Shown here: positions 34,243-37,521 of the stretch, in pieces
How the letters are laid out: each line of letters starts with the position of its first letter
Position numbering within the stretch: position 1 is the first letter of the stretch
The notes under the pieces: generated by a model
The model's database searches: none
What the model saw: only the letters and a program-made list of their open reading frames with translations
Told to the model about the DNA's origin: nothing
Translations under genes and position numbers: made by a program
DNA from: Paraferrimonas haliotis
GTDB lineage: Bacteria > Pseudomonadota > Gammaproteobacteria > Enterobacterales > Shewanellaceae
DNA length: 37,521 bases
Reading direction: 5' to 3'
NCBI RefSeq assembly: GCF_002282895.1
Contig: NZ_NRRB01000002.1
Coordinates: forward strand, 555,676-593,196

Positions 34243-35002
34243 CATTTTCTCTTTGCTTTTAGCTGGGACTTCGCCCGCTGCATTTGCCGCTCAAATTGCC
34301 ATTATTATCGACGACATTGGCTATCGCAACACGGATAAAAGAGCCTTAGACTTACCTGGACCGCTGACCTTTGCGGTATTACCCCACACTCGCTTTAGTG
34401 ATCTTGCAAAACCGCTGTCGTTAAAGCATGACATTATGGTTCATGTACCCATGCAAAGTTTAAGCGGCAGCGACTTAGGGCCTGGCGCGCTTGAAATGGG
34501 CATGTCAGAGCAGGAGTTCAAACACACGCTACGTATGGCGATCCAATCGGTACCCAATGCGGTTGCAGTGAATAACCATAAGGGCAGTTTACTGACCCAG
34601 CTAAAACCACAAATGCGCTGGGTTATGGAAGTTCTTCAAGAAAATGAGCTGTATTTTATCGACAGTGCAACCACTCGCTACAGCAAAGCTCATCAACAAG
34701 CAAAGTTACAAAGAGTCGCAAGTATGCGCCGGGATGTGTTTTTAGATCATGACCCATCGGCACGGGCTATCGAACGTCAATTCAATCAGCTCGTCAACCT
34801 CGCCAAACGCAAGGGCTATGCCATTGGTATTGGACATCCGTATCCGCAAACACTCGACATGTTAGAGCGACGCCTGCCTGAGTTAACGGCAATGGGCATT
34901 GAATTGGTGCCTATTTCGCATTTCTTAGAGCCGAAACAGCTAGCCTACAACGAAGAAAGCAATGCTGGCAGCATTCCTACAGCAGTAAGTGCGAGTCTTT
35001 AA
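34187..35002 (+). CDS. Divergent polysaccharide deacetylase family protein (YibQ-like)
   Basis: A 271-residue exported protein with signal peptide (cleavage near AFAA, residue 35) followed by a NodB-like deacetylase fold of the divergent (YibQ) type. Motifs: the metal-binding pair in IIIDDIGYR (D42, D43), MVHVPMQ near residue 86, NNHKGS near residue 128 and IGHPYPQT near residue 223. It starts inside the protease gene (56-bp overlap); any later start would break the signal peptide, so the overlap is real. Function is unproven; gene order points to envelope or division work with EnvC. Confidence 0.88.
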   Translation: MNGPYLNSINKLLQAARLSIFSLLLAGTSPAAFAAQIAIIIDDIGYRNTDKRALDLPGPLTFAVLPHTRFSDLAKPLSLKHDIMVHVPMQSLSGSDLGPGALEMGMSEQEFKHTLRMAIQSVPNAVAVNNHKGSLLTQLKPQMRWVMEVLQENELYFIDSATTRYSKAHQQAKLQRVASMRRDVFLDHDPSARAIERQFNQLVNLAKRKGYAIGIGHPYPQTLDMLERRLPELTAMGIELVPISHFLEPKQLAYNEESNAGSIPTAVSASL

Positions 35003-35004
35003 GG

Positions 35005-35256
35005 TTAGTTAGTGACACCCTCTAAATAAGAAATAAGCCTCAATGCGTCGGCTTGGGTGTCGCCACACACATCTTTACAGGGCTTAAAGTCTAAACATAC
35101 TTTTGGCCGTTCTGGCCTACCAAATAATTTACACATATTATCACTGGATAGTTGTACGCAACGAACACCAGCGGCCTTACCGTTGAGCATTCCCGGTATT
35201 GGTGACGTGATTGACGGTGCTATGCAACAAGCTCCGCAGCCTAATCGGCAGTCCAT
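35005..35256 (-). CDS. YkgJ-type cysteine-cluster protein
   Basis: An 83-residue soluble protein starting with the Cys cluster of the YkgJ family (C3, C7, C10, C11 in MDCRLGCGACC) and further Cys in VRCVQL, NMCKLFG, KVCLDF and CKDVCG. The cluster probably binds zinc or an iron-sulfur centre. Start at the ATG at 35256, with AGAAGGA upstream; the frame continues open upstream but with no family similarity. Convergent with the YibQ-like gene, two bases away. Function unknown. Confidence 0.88.
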   Translation of the reverse strand: MDCRLGCGACCIAPSITSPIPGMLNGKAAGVRCVQLSSDNMCKLFGRPERPKVCLDFKPCKDVCGDTQADALRLISYLEGVTN

Positions 35257-35327
35257 AAATTTTCCTTCTAGGTGATCGCGCAGGTATACTAGCCATCTAT
35301 TTAAATTAGAGCAAACGGACCAAAAGC

Positions 35328-35726
35328 ATGCGATTAACCGTCTCTCAAGTTGTTCAAACCAGCCCTCAATTAGAGTCAGATTTACAAAAGGTCTGTCAAG
35401 ACAACGAGCAAACCCAGAGGTTATTGGACTCAATAAATACCGGAAAACTGTTTTGCTCCACCTTTAATGACCGTCACATAGGCGCTGTAGCGATCTCTGC
35501 GCAGGGAATGGTAACCAGTTTAGTCATCGGCCAACCCAACCGCCGTAGAGGCATTGGCAGTGATTTAATCACCCAAACATGCAAGCTTTTAAAGGGGGAA
35601 CTTCCGCAATTAAGCGTCGATCTTGCTTATTTGCCTACTGAGCAGCATTTGGCGATGCAAAATTTCCTTCGTCATAACAAATTTATTCAAAACGGTTTAT
35701 TGTGGCATCGCAAGGTGACAGTCTGA
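35328..35726 (+). CDS. panM: PanZ/PanM-like GNAT-fold protein
   Basis: A 132-residue GNAT-fold protein resembling E. coli PanZ (PanM), which binds acetyl-CoA and triggers self-cleavage of aspartate decarboxylase PanD in pantothenate synthesis. Similarities are the start (MRLTV...), DLQKV, the TFNDRHIGAVAIS strand pair, and the acetyl-CoA loop PNRRRGIGSDL near residue 71. Divergent from the YkgJ-type gene, with 71 bp between starts. Its end overlaps the convergent metallopeptidase gene by 30 bp. No panD is in the window, so the specific role is inferred; it might be another small acetyltransferase. Confidence 0.7.
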   Translation: MRLTVSQVVQTSPQLESDLQKVCQDNEQTQRLLDSINTGKLFCSTFNDRHIGAVAISAQGMVTSLVIGQPNRRRGIGSDLITQTCKLLKGELPQLSVDLAYLPTEQHLAMQNFLRHNKFIQNGLLWHRKVTV

Positions 35727-36563
35727 CAGCTGTTTTCCGTTAATGCCCCGTTGAAACCAAGCCAATCGGTCCGTTGCAGTGCTATAAGCCAATTTTACGG
35801 GGCGTGTCACCTGCTCCTGCTGATGCGTAGCCATATATGCCCCCATGCTTGCTAGACTTTGATATACGTCTTCAACCTTTGCGTGCATGTCGCCTTCTGG
35901 TGACAGTACGAATGCAAACCAAAGCCCAGAGAAACAATCGGCTTGCAACTCTAACTGCTGAGAAAGCAAGCCAGCTAAGCTAGGATTCAAACGCTTTTGA
36001 CGAGCAATTTGAGTCGTTATACCAATAAGTGTTTGCACATGATGCCCAATTACATGGGAGATTGCATAGGCTTGGGCAAGGTCCGCCCTATCACCCAGTG
36101 TCCTTTCTAACTCATAGATGAATGATTGGTCGACGTAGACGATTCGTTTGTCGGCGCAATAAAAGGGACCGGTAATCGGTTGCGTTATTGCGCATATACT
36201 CTCGCTGGAATCGCGATAAAGCACAAAGCTTGGGTACTGATAAGTTAATCCCTTTTCCTCAAAAATGGCGCTCCAAAAGATTTTCGTTGAATCGAAAAGG
36301 CGCACTAGGGATTCTGGAAGCCGGTTAGGCTCTTCTATCTGCAAACTGTGTTTACCCGTATCAACGAGATTACTTTCGCCCATTAGCGGCTTGTATTCGA
36401 TTACGAGGAAATAAACTGCGGCCAATATCAGAATCATCCGCCCAAGCATGGAGCCAATCAAGAATTCCACCGCTTTCGAGATGACAGGGTGCCTAGCCGT
36501 AGATTCTGAACGACTTTGCCTTGCAGATGGCTTATCGCCAGTTCGCTGTCTCCGCCATTTCAT
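35697..36563 (-). CDS. YpfJ-type neutral zinc metallopeptidase homologue, catalytic Glu missing
   Basis: A 288-residue membrane-anchored protein (transmembrane segment about residues 42-57) of the YpfJ zinc metallopeptidase family. The core is recognisable: FYCADKRIVYVDQSF near residue 135 and the helix of the zinc motif, then ELQADCFSG with the third ligand at E205. The zinc motif, normally HExGHH, reads H170-V171-I172-G173-H174-H175: the catalytic Glu codon is GTA, one base from GAA. The N-terminus is also divergent and shows a basic Arg/Ser-rich tail instead of the usual Gly-rich linker. The ATG at 36563 has GGAG nine bases upstream. Either an inactive homologue or a recent loss. Confidence 0.85.
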   Translation of the reverse strand: MKWRRQRTGDKPSARQSRSESTARHPVISKAVEFLIGSMLGRMILILAAVYFLVIEYKPLMGESNLVDTGKHSLQIEEPNRLPESLVRLFDSTKIFWSAIFEEKGLTYQYPSFVLYRDSSESICAITQPITGPFYCADKRIVYVDQSFIYELERTLGDRADLAQAYAISHVIGHHVQTLIGITTQIARQKRLNPSLAGLLSQQLELQADCFSGLWFAFVLSPEGDMHAKVEDVYQSLASMGAYMATHQQEQVTRPVKLAYSTATDRLAWFQRGINGKQLSDCHLAMPQ

Positions 36564-36676
36564 TGTTATGGCTCCAGAAAATCCTATCACTTATTAGAAG
36601 TTTAGCTGAATTTATCCTTGCCATTAGCGCACCCTCACCTTAGCTTAGTCACACCGACAACTAACAACACATTATT

Positions 36677-37066
36677 ATGAGTACTTTAATTTACACGTTA
36701 CTTATCAGCTGCTTACTGCCACTGATTGCGAAATTCCCACTGTCTTATGCTATGCAACAAGCCGGTGGCTATAACAACAAGTATCCACGCGCTCAACAGG
36801 CGAGCCTATCTGGCTTTGGAGCTAGAGCGCTTGCTGGCCATCAAAATGCTTGGGAGGCGATAATTATCTTCGCTCCCGCTGTTATTCTTTGTATCGCAAC
36901 AGAAACCGTCACACCGTCAATTGAATACCTCGCCATTACACACATTGCATGCCGCGTGGCGTATCATATTTTCTACTTAAGCAATCATCATTTACTGCGT
37001 TCACTTGTTTGGACAATAGGCTTTGTTATGCCGCTAGTTATGATTTGGCAGTGCATCCCAGAGTAG
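36677..37066 (+). CDS. MAPEG family membrane protein
   Basis: A 129-residue inner-membrane protein with four hydrophobic segments (about 2-22, 60-78, 82-98 and 106-124). The cytoplasmic loop RAQQASLSGFGARALAGHQN carries the RA-x-x-AHxN-like pattern of the MAPEG superfamily (glutathione- or eicosanoid-related membrane enzymes, bacterial members uncharacterised). It is divergent from the YpfJ-like gene. Function unknown. Confidence 0.85.
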   Translation: MSTLIYTLLISCLLPLIAKFPLSYAMQQAGGYNNKYPRAQQASLSGFGARALAGHQNAWEAIIIFAPAVILCIATETVTPSIEYLAITHIACRVAYHIFYLSNHHLLRSLVWTIGFVMPLVMIWQCIPE

Positions 37067-37112
37067 GTTTAACCTTTAATCAAATTTAGAAGCAAGGTTT
37101 AAGATAAGGAAT

Positions 37113-37151
37113 GACCGCGAGGGCAGGTCGAGGACGGTGCCCTAGGCGGTC
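37113..37151. repeat. Long imperfect hairpin between MAPEG gene and rRNA terminator
   Basis: GACCGC (37113-37118) pairs with GCGGTC (37146-37151), and AGGGCA (37120-37125) with TGCCCT (37138-37143), giving a 12-bp two-part stem with a 12-base loop. No T-run follows on either strand. It lies in the 92-bp spacer past the last rRNA terminator; function unknown. Confidence 0.5.
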
Positions 37152-37158
37152 ACCATCT

Positions 37159-37215
37159 ACGAAAAAGGGCCTCCCTTTCGGGAAGCCCTTATTCATTATT
37201 TAAAGCCTGGCGGTG
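37159..37215 (-). repeat. 57-bp direct repeat, distal copy: 5S 3' end plus rRNA terminator
   Basis: This segment is identical over 57 bases to 37367-37423. On the minus strand it holds the last bases of 5S rRNA (CACCGCCAGGC), a short AT spacer, and the rRNA terminator. Unlike the proximal copy it is not attached to an intact 5S gene. Confidence 0.93.
37162..37190 (-). terminator. rRNA operon terminator, distal copy
   Basis: Minus-strand AAGGGCTTCCC-GAAA-GGGAGGCCCTT hairpin (37165-37190) with a GNRA-type loop, followed by a run of five T. Confidence 0.92.
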
Positions 37216-37366
37216 TCCAGGACAACATCATAGATGTTGTCCGTTCCGACCTGAGATTGCTCAGCCGCAATCTCCGAGCGGTCTCCACCCTACTATCACA
37301 TGATATGTTGCACCTACGACGCACTTTTACTACCCCATGTGAAAGTACATCATCAAATCCACAATA
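37216..37366. other. Scrambled 5S-like segment between the two terminators
   Basis: No gene here. On the minus strand CATGTGATAGTAGGG (37288-37302) nearly matches the 5S segment CATGTGAGAGTAGGT, and an inverted near-copy lies at 37336-37347, forming a 12-base dyad with one mismatch. Two more perfect hairpins follow: GAGATTGC/GCAATCTC (37253-37274) and GGACAACATC/GATGTTGTCC (37220-37242, three-base loop). It reads like the decayed, rearranged remains of a second 5S gene. Confidence 0.5.
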
Positions 37367-37423
37367 ACGAAAAAGGGCCTCCCTTTCGGGAAGCCCTTAT
37401 TCATTATTTAAAGCCTGGCGGTG
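37367..37423 (-). repeat. 57-bp direct repeat, proximal copy
   Basis: Identical to 37159-37215, offset by 208 bp. Here it is continuous with the intact 3' part of the 5S gene, so this is the parental arrangement. Confidence 0.93.
37370..37398 (-). terminator. rRNA operon terminator, proximal copy
   Basis: Same hairpin as the distal copy (stem-loop 37373-37398 on the minus strand, then five T). It lies 12 bases past the 5S 3' end and closes the rRNA operon that continues beyond the right edge. Confidence 0.92.
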
Positions 37424-37521
37424 ACCTACTCTCACATGGGGAAACCCCACACTACCATCGGCGCTATTGCGTTTCACTGCTGAGTTCGGAATGGGATCAG
37501 GTGGGTCCACAACGCTATGGC
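37411..37521 (-). rRNA. rrf: 5S ribosomal RNA, 5' end cut by the window edge
   Basis: Read on the minus strand, the sequence follows the gammaproteobacterial 5S rRNA: CCGAACTCAG in loop C, AAACGC, then GCGCCGATGGTAGTGTGGGG, CCCCATGTGAGAGTAGG and the 3' end CACCGCCAGGC. Only roughly the first 8-10 bases of the gene are beyond the edge. It is the last gene of an rRNA operon transcribed leftward, with 23S and 16S expected outside the window. The 3' end is placed by analogy to E. coli and may be off by a base or two. Confidence 0.97.

Noticed and set aside
37067..37366. tRNA gene in the structured region past the rRNA terminator
   Set aside because: Hairpins do not form a cloverleaf; no TTCGA-type T-loop or CCA-flanked acceptor stem was found.
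1..37521. CRISPR array, insertion sequence or prophage
   Set aside because: No regularly spaced repeats, transposase, integrase or phage structural genes were found.

Overview
The window looks like ordinary chromosome of a marine, facultatively anaerobic gammaproteobacterium, most likely Alteromonadales near Shewanellaceae/Ferrimonadaceae. I infer this from the nrdDG pair, the yibN-like/secB/gpsA and gpmI/envC/ctpA-like/yibQ-like blocks, a Shewanella-style MenB, and a split periplasmic flavocytochrome. No database search was possible, so the placement is by protein resemblance only. No prophage, transposase, CRISPR array or tRNA was seen. One 5S rRNA gene enters from the right edge on the minus strand.

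Layout. 1-9600: end of nrdD, nrdG, a DUF885 lipoprotein peptidase, two alpha/beta hydrolases (one PldB-like), a DUF1244 protein, a membrane GGDEF-EAL protein with a degenerate GGDEF motif, an HI0933/YhiN-type flavoprotein and an unrecognised anchored protein. 9600-16260 is the accessory part and the most interesting stretch. A minus-strand operon runs flavoprotein (Tat-exported) > tetraheme cytochrome c > outer-membrane porin-like barrel > secreted cupin, closed by a strong terminator and followed by a second, paralogous barrel gene with its own leader and terminator. A CRP/FNR-type palindrome lies upstream of the operon. A TetR-family gene, interrupted by one in-frame TAG, is divergent from it. 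16344-21243: an RND efflux adaptor and pump, then a small membrane protein whose start codon lies in an 11-bp inverted repeat. 21235-25441: a LysR regulator divergent from a PACE-family efflux protein, a ThDP enzyme and menB. 25494-30075, minus strand: a DUF4870-like protein, an Omp85-type barrel, ridA, then rhodanese-secB-gpsA. 30218-35002, plus strand: gpmI, envC, an S41 protease and a YibQ-type deacetylase. 35005-37066: a YkgJ-type Cys-cluster protein, a PanZ-like acetyltransferase-fold protein, a YpfJ-type metallopeptidase lacking its catalytic Glu, and a MAPEG protein. 37067-37521: hairpins, two identical 57-bp copies of the 5S 3' end plus rRNA terminator, a scrambled 5S-like segment between them, and the 5S gene.

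How the accessory genes may work together. The predicted exported set can be read as a respiratory module: the barrels admit a small solute, the cupin may bind or convert it, and the flavoprotein reduces an unsaturated product with electrons from the tetraheme cytochrome. The flavoprotein keeps the acid-catalyst Arg and substrate-binding His/Arg positions of fumarate reductase Fcc3 but has Ser and Trp where Fcc3 has its proton-relay Glu and Arg, so fumarate is an unlikely substrate. A DMSP-lyase-like cupin feeding an acrylate-type reductase is one attractive, untested hypothesis.
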